Shown here: one piece after another, positions 7,384 to 17,003 of the stretch | How the letters are laid out: each line of letters starts with the position of its first letter | How positions within the stretch are numbered: the stretch's first letter is position 1 | Assembly (NCBI RefSeq): GCF_017308075.1 | Contig: NZ_JAFKFX010000026.1 | Coordinates: 186,001 to 250,000 of the forward strand | Direction of reading: 5' to 3' | Source of the DNA: Allobosea sp. | GTDB taxonomy: Bacteria; Pseudomonadota; Alphaproteobacteria; Rhizobiales; Beijerinckiaceae | DNA length: 64,000 nucleotides | Program-made: the position numbers and the translations under genes | The notes under the pieces: generated by a model | What the model saw: the letters and a program-made list of their open reading frames with translations, nothing else | The model's database searches: none | Told to the model about the DNA's origin: nothing

Positions 7384-9087
7384 TTGCAGTTGCAGGAAGC
7401 CGCCTATCTGGCTGGGTTGCATGCCCTCTGGGACAAGGCCTGGCCGCCCGAATTGCCGCGAAAGCCGCATTATCCGCTCGGCGAGATCGCGATCAGCGAG
7501 CATCTCCGGGAATGGGCGCGGCGCCAGCCGGAAAAGCCGGCCTGCATCTTCTACGGCCGGGAGATCAGCTATGCCGAGCTCGATCGGTTGAGCGAGCGCT
7601 TCGCCGCACTGCTCAACGAGCATGGCGTGCGCCATGGCGACCGGATCGCGGTCTTCCTGCCCAACTGCCCGCAATTCATGATCGCCTTCTTCGGCATCCT
7701 GAAGCGTGGTTGCGTGCATGTGCCGGTGAATCCGCTCTTCCGCGAGGCGGAGCTCGCCTATGAGCTCAACGACACCGGCGCCGAAGTCGTCATCTGCCTC
7801 GATGCGCTGCTGCCGGTGCTGCGCAAGGTCCGCGGCGAGACTTCGGTGAAGACGGTCTTCGTCACCGGCTTCGCCGATTTCATGCCGGCCGAACCGAGCT
7901 TCCCGGCGCCTGCCGCCGTGCTGCAGCCGCGCCTGCCGGCAGGCGACAACGAGATCGAGCTGATGCCGGCGCTAGCGGCCTGTCGCGGTCCGGTGCCGGA
8001 GATCGTCCCCGATCTCGATGCGGTCGCGGCGCTGAACTATACCGGCGGCACCACCGGCATGCCGAAGGGCTGCGTCCATACGCAGGGCGACATGCTCTAC
8101 ACGGCGGCGACCGCGCTTTCGACCAGCTTCGCGCTGACGCCGGAGGATGTCGTCGTCAACTTCGTGCCGATCTTCTGGATCGCCGGCGAGGATACCGGCC
8201 TGCTCTTCCCGATCGTCGCGGGGGCGACCGTCGTGCTGATGGCGCGCTGGGATCCCGTCGGCTTCATGGCGGCGGTCGAGCGCTACCAGGCGAGCTTCTC
8301 CTATCTGCTCGTCGACAACACGGTCGAGGTGCTCGAACATGAGCGCGTGCAAGAGTTCGACCTGACATCGCTGAAGCGGGTGCGGGTCTCCTCCTTCGTC
8401 AAGAAGCTCAATCCGGATTTCCGCCGGCGCTGGCGCGCGCTCACCGGCGGCACCATGGTCGAGGCCGCCTGGGGCATGACCGAGACGCACACCATGGATT
8501 CCTTCAGCGTCGGGATGCAGCAGGACGATTTCGATCTTCTGTCGCAACCGGTCTTCGTCGGCCTGCCGCAGGCGGGGACCGAGTTCAAGATCTGCGATTT
8601 CGAGACCGGCGCGCTGAAGCCGCTCGGCGAGGAGGGCGAAATCTGCATGCGCTCGCCCTCGCTGATGAAGGGCTACTGGAACAGACCGGAGGCCACGGCC
8701 GAGGCGATCCGCGGCGGCTTCCTGCACACCGGCGATATCGGCGTGATCGATACCGAGGGCTATCTGCACTTTCTCGGCCGGCGCAAGGAGATGCTCAAGG
8801 TCAAGGGCATGAGCGTCTTCCCGGCCGAGATCGAGGCTCTGCTCGGCCAGCATCCTGCCATTGCCGGCTCTGGCGTGATCGGCCGCGAGGATGCCGAGCG
8901 CGGCCAGGTGCCGGTCGCCTATATCTGCCTCAACCCGGCGGCCGCCGAGCAGCCGGACGAGGCCGCGCTCACTGCTTGGTGCAAGGCGCGGATGGCCGCC
9001 TACAAGGTGCCGGAGATCCGCATCGTCCCGGCCCTGCCGATGACCGCGACGGGCAAGGTCAAGAAGGAGGAGCTGCGCACGCTGTGA
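7384..9087 (+). CDS. AMP-dependent acyl-CoA synthetase/ligase (ANL superfamily)
   Basis: A 567-residue ANL enzyme that should activate a carboxylic acid with ATP and CoA. Motifs in order: the P-loop YTGGTTGMPKG (about residue 218), the A5 motif AAWGMTETHT (about 360), HTGDIGVIDTEGYLHFLGR (about 447) and the hinge KEMLKVKGMSVFPAEIE with the C-terminal catalytic Lys in GKVKKEEL. The start is a TTG at 7384 preceded by GGGAGGAG, the only good ribosome site; no ATG is suitably placed. It probably acts on the substrate of the upstream TRAP transporter, but the acid cannot be identified. Crotonobetaine/carnitine-CoA ligase-type enzymes are among the closest in style. Confidence 0.88.
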   Translation: MQLQEAAYLAGLHALWDKAWPPELPRKPHYPLGEIAISEHLREWARRQPEKPACIFYGREISYAELDRLSERFAALLNEHGVRHGDRIAVFLPNCPQFMIAFFGILKRGCVHVPVNPLFREAELAYELNDTGAEVVICLDALLPVLRKVRGETSVKTVFVTGFADFMPAEPSFPAPAAVLQPRLPAGDNEIELMPALAACRGPVPEIVPDLDAVAALNYTGGTTGMPKGCVHTQGDMLYTAATALSTSFALTPEDVVVNFVPIFWIAGEDTGLLFPIVAGATVVLMARWDPVGFMAAVERYQASFSYLLVDNTVEVLEHERVQEFDLTSLKRVRVSSFVKKLNPDFRRRWRALTGGTMVEAAWGMTETHTMDSFSVGMQQDDFDLLSQPVFVGLPQAGTEFKICDFETGALKPLGEEGEICMRSPSLMKGYWNRPEATAEAIRGGFLHTGDIGVIDTEGYLHFLGRRKEMLKVKGMSVFPAEIEALLGQHPAIAGSGVIGREDAERGQVPVAYICLNPAAAEQPDEAALTAWCKARMAAYKVPEIRIVPALPMTATGKVKKEELRTL

Positions 9088-9173
9088 ATGCGTGGCAGCC
9101 CTTCGCCGGCAGCCGGTGACCGCGGCCGGCGGCCATGCAAGCTTGGCGGTGAGATCGTCCGGAGAGACCGAAT

Positions 9174-10781
9174 ATGACCATCGAACCGCGCCGCGCCGAA
9201 GCCTATCGCACGCAGAACTGGAAGCTGGAAAAACCGGCGGCGCGCGGGCGCGGCGGCATCGTCGTCTCGCAGAACCACGAGGCGGCCGCGGCCGGCGCCG
9301 CGATCCTCGAAGCTGGCGGCAATGCCGCCGACGCGGCGGTCGCGACTGCCTTCGCGCTGGCCGCGGTCGAGCCCTGGAACAGCGGCCTCGGCGGGATCGG
9401 CTTCGGCGTCGTGCTGAAGGCTGGCGAGAGCCGGGCGCAGGTCGTCGATTTCGGGCCGGTGGCGCCGCGCCGGGCCGACCCGGCCGATTATCCGCTGACC
9501 GGCGAGATGAAGCTCGATTTCTTCGCCTGGCCCGGCGTGGTCGGCGACCGCAACATCCACGGGCCGCTCTCCTTCTGCATCCCGTCCTCCGTCGCCGGCT
9601 ACAAGACGCTGAAGGAGCGCTTTGGCACGACGATGCCGGTCTCCGAACTGCTCCAGCCGGCGATCGGGCTGGCCAAGCGCGGGCTGGCGCTCGACTGGTA
9701 CACCACGCTGAAGATCGCCTCCTCGGCCGCGATCCTGCGGCTCTATGAGGAGAGTGCCCGGATCTACCTGCCGGACGGGTTGCCGCCGGTGCCGCCCTAT
9801 CAGGGCGTGCCGGGCTTCCGGCCGCTCGGCAATCTCGCAGCGACGCTGGAGCATCTGGCCAAGGCCGGACTCGACGATTTCTATCGCGGCGAGCTGGCGA
9901 AGCGGCTTGCGGCCGACATTGCCGCGGCCGGCGGCGTCGTCGATGCGCAGGACCTCGCCGATTGCGTCGCCAGCGTGCGCGAGGCACCGGTGATCGACTG
10001 GCGCGGCACGCATCGCATCCACACCGCCGGCGGGTTGACCGCGGCGCCGACGCTGCAGGCGGTGATCGAGGGCATGGCGGACAGCCGGCCCCCCGCCGGC
10101 GTGCCCGATGCCGCCTGGTTCGCCAGGCTCTCGCAGGTGATGCGCCAGGCCTATTCCAGCCGGCTTGCCGGCCTCGGCGCCGCGCAGATGGCGAAGGAGC
10201 CGGGTGAGACCTGCACCACCCATCTCACCGTGGTCGATGGCGCGGGCAATCTCGTCGCCCTGACCACGACGCTGCTCTCCTCGATGGGCAGCCGCTATGT
10301 CCTGCCCGAGACCGGCGTGCTGATGAACAACGGCATGATGTGGTTCGATCCGCGCCCCGGCAGCGCCAACGCGATCGCGCCGGGTGCTCGCCCCTTGTGC
10401 AATATGTGCCCGGTGGTGGTGACGCCGGCCGATGGCGGCTGGCCGCGCCATGCCGCGGGTGCTTCGGGCGGACGCCGCATCCTGCCGAGCGTCTATCAGA
10501 CGCTCGCCTTCACCCTGGATTGCGGGATGAGCCTCGAGGAGGTCGCGCACCAGCCGCGTATCGACGTTTCCGGCCCCGACGGCACCAGCGCCGATGCCCG
10601 CCTGCCGGAGGCGACGCTGGAGGCGCTCGCGGCCGCCGGGCCGCTGACCGTGGTCGAGCACGGCGTGCTGCCGCTGAATTTCGCCTGCCCGAACATCATC
10701 CGGGCGGAAAAGGGCGCGGCGGAAGGGATCAGCGACGCGATCTCGCCCTGGTCTGCGGCGGTGGCGGCGGGAACGGCGTAG
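9174..10781 (+). CDS. Gamma-glutamyltransferase family protein (Ntn hydrolase)
   Basis: A 535-residue GGT-like proenzyme. The N-terminal region has GGIVVSQNHEAAAAGAAIL and GGNAADAAVATAFAL, typical of the family. The autoprocessing site is within ETCTTHLTVVDGAGNLVAL: the second Thr of TTHLTVVD aligns with the catalytic nucleophile of E. coli GGT. The oxyanion-type LLSSMGSRY follows. No export signal is seen at the N-terminus, so a cytoplasmic location is likely. Its link to the upstream ligase and TRAP genes is by position only; a role in cleaving a gamma-glutamyl or other amide intermediate is possible. A paralogue lies at 21653-23248. Confidence 0.85.
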   Translation: MTIEPRRAEAYRTQNWKLEKPAARGRGGIVVSQNHEAAAAGAAILEAGGNAADAAVATAFALAAVEPWNSGLGGIGFGVVLKAGESRAQVVDFGPVAPRRADPADYPLTGEMKLDFFAWPGVVGDRNIHGPLSFCIPSSVAGYKTLKERFGTTMPVSELLQPAIGLAKRGLALDWYTTLKIASSAAILRLYEESARIYLPDGLPPVPPYQGVPGFRPLGNLAATLEHLAKAGLDDFYRGELAKRLAADIAAAGGVVDAQDLADCVASVREAPVIDWRGTHRIHTAGGLTAAPTLQAVIEGMADSRPPAGVPDAAWFARLSQVMRQAYSSRLAGLGAAQMAKEPGETCTTHLTVVDGAGNLVALTTTLLSSMGSRYVLPETGVLMNNGMMWFDPRPGSANAIAPGARPLCNMCPVVVTPADGGWPRHAAGASGGRRILPSVYQTLAFTLDCGMSLEEVAHQPRIDVSGPDGTSADARLPEATLEALAAAGPLTVVEHGVLPLNFACPNIIRAEKGAAEGISDAISPWSAAVAAGTA

Positions 10782-10802
10782 GCGCACGAGCCACCGCGGT
10801 AG

Positions 10803-10951
10803 AACCCCTCTCCTGGAAGGAGAGGGGTAGGGGTGAGGTGTTCGGGAGAGAAATCGTTGGCCTGAACGCGGCTGGGCGGTGAGCGCTCGCGGAGCTGGTT
10901 CGACGGCCTACACCTCACCCTGCCCTCTCCTTACAGGAGAGGGTTCCCCGC
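10803..10951 (+). repeat. Composite palindromic element B, copy 2
   Basis: About 150 bases that begin with ACCCCTCTCCTGGAAGGAGA and end with the complementary arm CCTTACAGGAGAGGGTTCCCC. The interior (TCGTTGGCCTGAAC, GCGGTGAG, CTCGCGG, GGCCTACACCTCACCC) corresponds to the interior of the copy at 5314-5471 read on the other strand. It lies between two convergent genes and may act there as a bidirectional stop or spacer. No gene is seen in it. Confidence 0.75.
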
Positions 10952-10967
10952 ACCTTACCGGCACGAG

Positions 10968-11001
10968 ATTCTCGGGTCAGCGCTGTGCGCCGCCCGAGAA
11001 T
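10968..11001. repeat. Short palindrome between convergent genes
   Basis: Arms ATTCTCGGG (10968-10976) and CCCGAGAAT (10993-11001) form a 9-bp stem with a 16-base loop, just beyond the 3' end of the minus-strand binding-protein gene. The shape is that of a further dispersed-repeat family; it may serve as a bidirectional terminator for the convergent pair but has no T-run. Confidence 0.55.
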
Positions 11002-11013
11002 GACGGCGAGGCC

Positions 11014-12600
11014 TCACACCCGCTTCAGCCCCCAGGGATAGGGCGCCGAGCCCGGCAGCATGCCGGTCAGGTTCTTGCGATAGGCGGTCTTGATGACGAA
11101 CTGGCCGAGCGGGATGGTGGCGCATTCCTCCAGCGCCAGCCGGCCGAGCGCGACCGCCGCCTTCTTCTGCGCGGCCTCGTCCGGCGCGTAGAGCCATTCC
11201 TCGGCCAGTTCCTCGGCCTTGGCATTGGTCCACCAGCCGAACCAGCCCTTCTCGCCGGGGCCGCGCACGAGATTGGACAGGGCCGGGTTGCCCCAGCCGA
11301 CCGCCGCGCCGGTGGTGTGGAAGATGCTCCAGCCACCCTTCTCGACCGGCTCGCGGCTGTTGCGGCGCTGGATCACCGTGCCCCAGTCGCTCGCCGCCAT
11401 CTCGACATTCATGCCCATCGACTTGAGCAGCTCGTAGGTGACGTCGCCGAGCGGGCCGATATCGGGGAAGTCGGTCGGGTTGATGATGACGACCTTCTCG
11501 CCGTTGTAGCCGGATTCCTTCAGCGCCGCCTTGGCCTTGTCGAGGCTCTGCGGCATCAGCTCCTCGAGCTCGCCGGTATAATAGGGCGTGCCGCGCCACC
11601 AGAGGTTCCGGCAGACCTGCCAGGCGGTGGTGTCGTCGCCCTGCGAGGCCCGCATATAGTCTTCCTGGTTGACGCCCATGCGGACGGCGGCGCGCACCTT
11701 CGGATTGTTGAAGGGCGGTTGCAGATGGTTCAGCCGCATGATCGAGCCGCGGCCGTTCTTGTCGATGACCTCGCGGGTGACGTCCGGGCTGCGGGCGAGC
11801 AGGGGCTGGAGATCGGCGAGCGGGCGCTCCCACCAGTCGATCTCGCCCTTGGTCAGGGCAGCGGCGGCGGTCGCCGGGTCGGGCAGGATCGGCCATTCGA
11901 CGCGCTTGAAATGCGCGATCTTGCCGCCGGCATTGCGGCTGGGAGCCTCGCTGCGCGGCTTGTAGGCCTCGTTCTTCTCGTAGACCACGCGGCTGCCGGT
12001 GACATACTCCGCAGCGACGAACTTATAGGGGCCGGAGCCGGTCATCTCTGTGACCTGCTTGGTGGCGTCGGTCTGGGCCAGGCGCTCGGGCATGATGAAG
12101 GGCGGGTTGTCGGCCTTGGCGAGGCAGTCCAGCATCATCGGGAAGGGCCGGGTCAGCTTGATCTCGATGGTGCGTTCGTCGGGGGCGTTCCAGGCCTCGA
12201 CGGCTTTGGCGAGCAACTGGCCATAGGGATCGCGCTGGCACCAGCGCTTCAGGCTCTGAATGCAGTCGGCCGACCGCACCGGCTGGCCGTCATGGAAGGC
12301 GAGGCCTTCGCGCAGCTTGATCTTCCAGACCTTGCCGTCGGCGGAGGTCTCATGGCCCTCGGCCATTTGCGGCTGCGGCTTCAGGTTGAGATCGCCGCCA
12401 TAGAGCGTGTCGAAGATGTAGTAGCCGTGATTGTTGGTGACGGTCGCCGTCGTCCAGATCGGGTCGAGCGAGGTCAGGTTGGCCTGCGGCGCCATCTTCA
12501 GCACGGTCGCGCTCGCTCCCTGCGCGAAGGCCTGCTGCGCCATGGCTGGCGCGAAAAGGGCGGCGGCTGCCGTGCCCTGCAAGAACTGGCGGCGTTTCAT
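11014..12600 (-). CDS. ABC oligopeptide-type solute-binding protein (SBP_bac_5)
   Basis: A 528-residue extracellular binding protein of the DppA/OppA family. The N-terminus MKRRQFLQGTAAAALFAPAMAQQAFAQ is a Tat-like signal (RRQFLQG, then a hydrophobic run and AFAQ). The mature part has NLTSLDPIWTTATV, YIFDTLYGGD, the family motif VWKIKLREGLAFHDGQPV (about residues 95-110), FPDIGPLGD and the C-terminal AYRKNLTGM. No permease or ATPase is adjacent, so it is an orphan receptor that must share a membrane complex encoded elsewhere. It lies 87 bases downstream of an amidase gene on the same strand. A close paralogue is at 23350-24933. Confidence 0.9.
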   Translation of the reverse strand: MKRRQFLQGTAAAALFAPAMAQQAFAQGASATVLKMAPQANLTSLDPIWTTATVTNNHGYYIFDTLYGGDLNLKPQPQMAEGHETSADGKVWKIKLREGLAFHDGQPVRSADCIQSLKRWCQRDPYGQLLAKAVEAWNAPDERTIEIKLTRPFPMMLDCLAKADNPPFIMPERLAQTDATKQVTEMTGSGPYKFVAAEYVTGSRVVYEKNEAYKPRSEAPSRNAGGKIAHFKRVEWPILPDPATAAAALTKGEIDWWERPLADLQPLLARSPDVTREVIDKNGRGSIMRLNHLQPPFNNPKVRAAVRMGVNQEDYMRASQGDDTTAWQVCRNLWWRGTPYYTGELEELMPQSLDKAKAALKESGYNGEKVVIINPTDFPDIGPLGDVTYELLKSMGMNVEMAASDWGTVIQRRNSREPVEKGGWSIFHTTGAAVGWGNPALSNLVRGPGEKGWFGWWTNAKAEELAEEWLYAPDEAAQKKAAVALGRLALEECATIPLGQFVIKTAYRKNLTGMLPGSAPYPWGLKRV

Positions 12601-12687
12601 ATAGTCTCTCCCCTTTTGTGATTGAGTCTAACAGTCGATGAAACTTGTTCTCTCTGCTCTTTGTAGAATGGGACGGGCTGATGCCTC

Positions 12688-14181
12688 CTAGTCGAAGCCG
12701 AGGAAATTCGGGCTGTCGGCGAGCTTCGGCGCAGCCTTCAGCCTGGCGATATCCGGTACCGGGCGGGCGGTGAGCGGATCGCCGGCCAAGAGCGCTTCGA
12801 GCGCCGCCGCAACCGCGAGAACCTTGGCGTCGCCGCCGCGCGGGCCGACGATCTGCAGGCCGAAGGGCATGCCGTTGCGGTCGAGCCCGACCGGCAGCGA
12901 GATCGCGGGGTGGCCGACGATGGTCACCGCATAGGCCATGGCGAGCCAGTGGAAATAGGTTCGCGTCGGCTTGCCGTCGATCTCGGCCGGGTAAAGCTCG
13001 GACCAGGGCCGTGGCGAGAGCGTCATCGCCGGCGACAGGATGACGTCGTAATCGGCGAAGAAGCGCTGCCATTCATTGTAGATCACGGTCTGCTGCTTCA
13101 GCGCCCGGGTGATGTCGAGCGCGCCATAGCGCAGGCCTTCCTCGACATTGGCGCGGACATTGGGGCCGACCTTCTCCGGCGTGTCACGCACCCGCTCATA
13201 CTGTCCGGCGAGGAAGTTGACGGCGCGCAGCACCTCGAAGCTCTCATCGGTGCCGGCGCAGTCCGGGGTTGCCTCGTCGGCGCGGGCGAAGACCTGGCTG
13301 AAGCGGCCGACCTTGTCGGCGAAGACCTCGCGGATGTGCTTCTCGGTCGGGGCGAAGCCGAAATCGGGGGTGATCGCGACTTTCAGCGCGGCGAGGTCGC
13401 AGGCCTGCGGGCGGGCGAAGTCCTCGGGGCGGCGTACCGTGCTGCCATGGATCGTCGTCGCCAGCGGATCGCAGGCGTCGTCGCCGACCATGGTGGAGAG
13501 CAGCAGGCAGAGATCGGGCACGGTGCGGGCCATCGGGCCGAGCACCGAGAGCGGGTTCCAGCCGAGCGCCCGCTTGTCGCTCGGCACCAGGCCGGGCGAG
13601 GGGCGGAAACCGACGATGCCGTTGAACGCGGCCGGATTACGCAGCGAGCCGCCGGTGTCCGAGCCGGTGGCGATCGGCACCATATTGGTCGCGAGCGCGA
13701 CGCCTGAGCCGCCGGAGGAGCCGGCGGCGGAGCGCGAGGGATCGAAGGGATTGCCGGTGACGCCGTAGACGGCGTTGCGGGTATTGGCGCCGGCGCCCCA
13801 TTCGGGCGTGTTGGTCTTGCCGACAATGACGGCGCCGGCCCGGCGGACCGAGGCAACGATCAACTGGTCCTGTTTCGGCACGTGATCGGCAAAGAGCGGG
13901 CTGCCATAGGTGGTGCGCAGCCCGGCGACGTCTTCCAGGTCCTTGATGCCGATCGGCAGGCCGTGCAGGGCGGGCAGGGCCTCGCCGCGCATGGTCGCCG
14001 CATCCGCCGCCTTCGCCGTGGCACGGGCGCGCGTATCGTCGCGGGCGACCATGGCATTCACCGCGGGATCGACCGCATCGATCTGTGCCAGGCAGCTTTC
14101 GAGCAGTTCGCTGGCGGAGAGCTTCTTCTCGCCGATCAGGCGGCGGGCCGTCACGGCATCGAGATCGCAGGGTTCGGTCAC
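12688..14181 (-). CDS. Amidase signature family protein
   Basis: A 497-residue amidase-signature hydrolase with the Ser-cisSer-Lys triad: Lys in PIGIKDLEDV (about residue 80), the cis-Ser in GSDTGGSLRNPAAF (about 178) and the Ser-rich AAGSSGGSGVAL (about 152). It starts with GTG at 14181. It should hydrolyse a carboxamide to acid plus ammonia. It lies downstream of the bkd/lpd genes on the same strand (112-base gap) and upstream of an oligopeptide-type binding protein, so the amidase substrate may be taken up by that receptor. The specific substrate is not recognisable; glutamyl-tRNA amidotransferase subunit A is unlikely without gatB or gatC. Confidence 0.9.
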   Translation of the reverse strand: MTEPCDLDAVTARRLIGEKKLSASELLESCLAQIDAVDPAVNAMVARDDTRARATAKAADAATMRGEALPALHGLPIGIKDLEDVAGLRTTYGSPLFADHVPKQDQLIVASVRRAGAVIVGKTNTPEWGAGANTRNAVYGVTGNPFDPSRSAAGSSGGSGVALATNMVPIATGSDTGGSLRNPAAFNGIVGFRPSPGLVPSDKRALGWNPLSVLGPMARTVPDLCLLLSTMVGDDACDPLATTIHGSTVRRPEDFARPQACDLAALKVAITPDFGFAPTEKHIREVFADKVGRFSQVFARADEATPDCAGTDESFEVLRAVNFLAGQYERVRDTPEKVGPNVRANVEEGLRYGALDITRALKQQTVIYNEWQRFFADYDVILSPAMTLSPRPWSELYPAEIDGKPTRTYFHWLAMAYAVTIVGHPAISLPVGLDRNGMPFGLQIVGPRGGDAKVLAVAAALEALLAGDPLTARPVPDIARLKAAPKLADSPNFLGFD

Positions 14182-14293
14182 GTCGGCAGGCTCCGGCAGT
14201 CAGGGCGGGCCCGTCTTGGCCCATCTTGCCAGTCGAAGCGGCCTGCGCCGCTACGTCAACCCTCGCCGGGTTGTACCCCTGTCTGCGTTCACC

Positions 14294-15691
14294 TCAGATG
14301 TGCAGGGCGTGGCCGAGCGCCTTCAGCGCCGATTCCTGGAAGGCCTCGCCCAGGGTCGGATGGGCGTGGATCGTGCCGGCGATGTCCTCCAGCCTCGCTC
14401 CCATCTCGATGGCGAGGCCGAAAGCGGCGGAAAGCTCCGAGACGCCCTGTCCGACGGCCTGGATGCCGAGGACGAGATGGTTGTCGGCGCGGGCGACGAC
14501 GCGGACGAAGCCGGCCTCGCCATGGCGGGTCATGGCGCGGCCATTGGCCTGGAAGGGAAACTGACCGAGCTTGACCGCGAAGCCGGCGGCCTTGGCCTCC
14601 GTGGGCGAAAGACCGGCCGAGACGATTTCGGGATCGGTGAAGCAGATCGCGGGTATGCAGGCCTTGTCCCAAATCCGCGGCTCGCCGGCGACGATCTCGG
14701 CGACCATCTCGCCCTGCGCCATGGCGCGATGGGCCAGCATCGGCTCGCCGGTGACGTCGCCGATGGCGTAGATGCCGCGCATCGAGGTTTCGCAGCGCTC
14801 GCCGATGCGGATGAAGCGGCCATCCATGTCGAGTACCAGTTCGTCGAGGCCGAGCCTGCTGGTCGCAGGGGCGCGCCCGACCGTGACCAGGATCTTGTCG
14901 GCCTGAAGCTCGCGCTCCTTGCCGTCGGCGGTCTCGATGCGCAGGCCGCCGCCCTTGGCGGTCGGACCGAGCGCCTTGGCGCCCGTCAGGACCTCGATGC
15001 CGAGTGCCGAGAGACTTTTGGCGACCGGTGTGGTCAGCTCGGCATCGTAGAGCGGCAGGATCTTGTCCTGCGCCTCGACCACGGTGACCTTGGCGCCGAG
15101 CTTGGCGAAGGCAGTGCCGAGCTCGAGCCCGATATAGCCGCCGCCGACCACGACGAGGCGCTTCGGCAGTTCGGTCAGCGCCAGCGCGCCGGTCGAGGAG
15201 ATGACATTGCCGCCGAAGGGCAGGAAGGGCAGCTCGACCGGGACGGAGCCGGTCGCGATCACGATCGTCTCGGCCTTGATCAGCTTCGGGCCGGTCTCGG
15301 TCTCGACCGCCACGGTCTTGCCGTCGCGGAAGCGGGCCTGGCCGTGGACGATCTTGACCTTGGCCTTGCGCAGGAGCGCGGCGACGCCGTTGTTGAGACG
15401 CTGGACGATGCCGTCCTTCCAGGCGACGGCCTGCTTCATATCGAGCTTCGGCTCGGCGGCGGTCAGGCCGAAAGGCGTCTTGCCGGCGGCGGCATGGGCG
15501 GCCTTCTCGAACTCCTCGGCGACATGGATCATCGCCTTGGAGGGGATGCAGCCGATATTGAGGCAGGTGCCGCCGAGCTTGGTGCTCTCGACGATGACGG
15601 TGTCGATGCCGAGCTGGCCGGCGCGGATGGCGCAGACATAGCCGCCGGGGCCGGCGCCGATGACGAGCAGCTTGCAGGTGATGTCGGTCAT
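14294..15691 (-). CDS. lpdA: Dihydrolipoyl dehydrogenase (E3)
   Basis: A 465-residue FAD disulfide oxidoreductase. The N-terminal FAD motif is [20 protein letters not shown], the redox-active cysteines are in [14 protein letters not shown] (about residues 40-53), the NAD-binding glycine motif is [13 protein letters not shown] (about 175), and the C-terminal interface has [11 protein letters not shown] with the catalytic His-Glu pair. It reoxidises the dihydrolipoyl group of the E2 encoded just upstream (16-base gap) and passes electrons to NAD+. Because it ends the bkd operon it is the dedicated E3 of the branched-chain complex, although such subunits can be shared between complexes. Confidence 0.97.
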   Translation of the reverse strand: MTDITCKLLVIGAGPGGYVCAIRAGQLGIDTVIVESTKLGGTCLNIGCIPSKAMIHVAEEFEKAAHAAAGKTPFGLTAAEPKLDMKQAVAWKDGIVQRLNNGVAALLRKAKVKIVHGQARFRDGKTVAVETETGPKLIKAETIVIATGSVPVELPFLPFGGNVISSTGALALTELPKRLVVVGGGYIGLELGTAFAKLGAKVTVVEAQDKILPLYDAELTTPVAKSLSALGIEVLTGAKALGPTAKGGGLRIETADGKERELQADKILVTVGRAPATSRLGLDELVLDMDGRFIRIGERCETSMRGIYAIGDVTGEPMLAHRAMAQGEMVAEIVAGEPRIWDKACIPAICFTDPEIVSAGLSPTEAKAAGFAVKLGQFPFQANGRAMTRHGEAGFVRVVARADNHLVLGIQAVGQGVSELSAAFGLAIEMGARLEDIAGTIHAHPTLGEAFQESALKALGHALHI

Positions 15692-15707
15692 GGTTCGCTC
15701 CCGCCGC

Positions 15708-17003
15708 TCACAGGTCCACGAACAGCGTCGCGGGGGTTTCCAGCAACTGCTTGAGGCGCTGCACGAAGACGGCGGCGTCCCAGCCGTCGACGACGCGGTG
15801 GTCGAAGCTGGAGGAGAGGTTCATCATCTTGCGCGGCACGAAGGTGGCGCCGTCCCAGACCGGGCGGACGACCATCTTGTTGACGCCGACGATCGCGACC
15901 TCGGGATGGTTGATCACCGGGGTGGTGGCGATGCCGCCGAGCGCGCCGAGCGAGGTGATGGTGATGGTCGAGCCGGTGAGCTCGTCGCGCGTCGCGGTGC
16001 CGTCGCGGGCACGTTCGGCGAGGCGCGACAATTCGAGGGCACAGCCCCAGAGGTCGCGCGCCTCGGCATGCTTGACTACCGGCACGATCAGGCCCGACGG
16101 CGTCTGCGTCGCGATGCCGATGTCGATGCCGGCATGCTGGCGCACGATCCCGGCTTCGTCGTCATAGAGCGCGTTGATATTGGGCTGCTCAGCCAGCGCC
16201 TTGACCATGGCCCGCATCAGGAAGGGCAAGAGCGTCAGCTTCGGCCGCTCGGCGGTCGGCTTCTTGTTGAGCGCGCTGCGCAGGTCTTCGAGAGCGGAGA
16301 CATCGACCTCTTCGACGATGGTGATGTGCGGGATGCGCGATTTCGACAGCGCCATCTTCTCGGCGATGCGACGGCGCAAGCCCACGACCTTGACCTCGGT
16401 CACCGCCGTCTTCGTGACGAGCCCACCCTTGGCCGGGGCCTCGGGGCCGCGCTGGATGAAGGCGTCGATGTCCTCATGGGTGATGCGGCCGGCCGGGCCG
16501 GAGCCCTGGACCTGGCGCAGGTCGACGCCGGCCTCGCGCGCCTTCAGCCGGACGGCCGGGGAGGCCAGCGGCTTTTCGCCGGCGGCGCGGCGCGGGGCGG
16601 CGACGGGTGCCGAGCGGGCGGGTGCAGCTGCGGGTTTCGGCGTCGATATCTGCTTGGGGGCAGGCTCGGAAGCCGTGACCGGGGCCGTCGCGGCGGGCTT
16701 GGCCCTGGGCGGCTCGACCGGCGCTTCGGCTTCGGCCGGCTCCTCGGTCGCGGTGCCGTCGCCGGCGACCTTGAGCTTGACCAGCGCCGAGCCGATCGCG
16801 ACGGTGTCGCCGATCTCGGCACCGACCCAGGTGACCTCGCCCTCGACCGGGGAGGGGATCTCGACGGTCGCCTTGTCGGTCATTACCGCGGCGATCAGAT
16901 CATCCTCGCGGACGATGTCGCCGACCTTGACGTGCCACTCGACCAGCTCGGCCTCGGCGATGCCCTCGCCGACATCCGGCAGCTTGATGATGCGCTCGGC
17001 CAT
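15708..17003 (-). CDS. bkdB: Branched-chain 2-oxoacid dehydrogenase E2 (dihydrolipoamide acyltransferase)
   Basis: A 431-residue E2. One N-terminal lipoyl domain (about residues 1-80) carries the lipoylated Lys in [11 protein letters not shown]; an Ala/Pro-rich linker follows; the peripheral subunit-binding domain is [18 protein letters not shown] to [12 protein letters not shown] (about 140-175); the catalytic domain ends with [15 protein letters not shown], which has the catalytic HxxxDG. The frame is open further upstream, but [14 protein letters not shown] at 17003 is the correct start and its ATG overlaps the E1 beta stop (TGATG). A single lipoyl domain and partner genes point to a branched-chain rather than a pyruvate complex. 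Confidence 0.95.
   Translation of the reverse strand: MAERIIKLPDVGEGIAEAELVEWHVKVGDIVREDDLIAAVMTDKATVEIPSPVEGEVTWVGAEIGDTVAIGSALVKLKVAGDGTATEEPAEAEAPVEPPRAKPAATAPVTASEPAPKQISTPKPAAAPARSAPVAAPRRAAGEKPLASPAVRLKAREAGVDLRQVQGSGPAGRITHEDIDAFIQRGPEAPAKGGLVTKTAVTEVKVVGLRRRIAEKMALSKSRIPHITIVEEVDVSALEDLRSALNKKPTAERPKLTLLPFLMRAMVKALAEQPNINALYDDEAGIVRQHAGIDIGIATQTPSGLIVPVVKHAEARDLWGCALELSRLAERARDGTATRDELTGSTITITSLGALGGIATTPVINHPEVAIVGVNKMVVRPVWDGATFVPRKMMNLSSSFDHRVVDGWDAAVFVQRLKQLLETPATLFVDL

Noticed and set aside
5869-7719. A 616-residue minus-strand open frame over dctM and the ligase start
   Set aside because: Shadow of clear plus-strand genes; composition is low-complexity Arg/Asp/Gln/His with no start signal.
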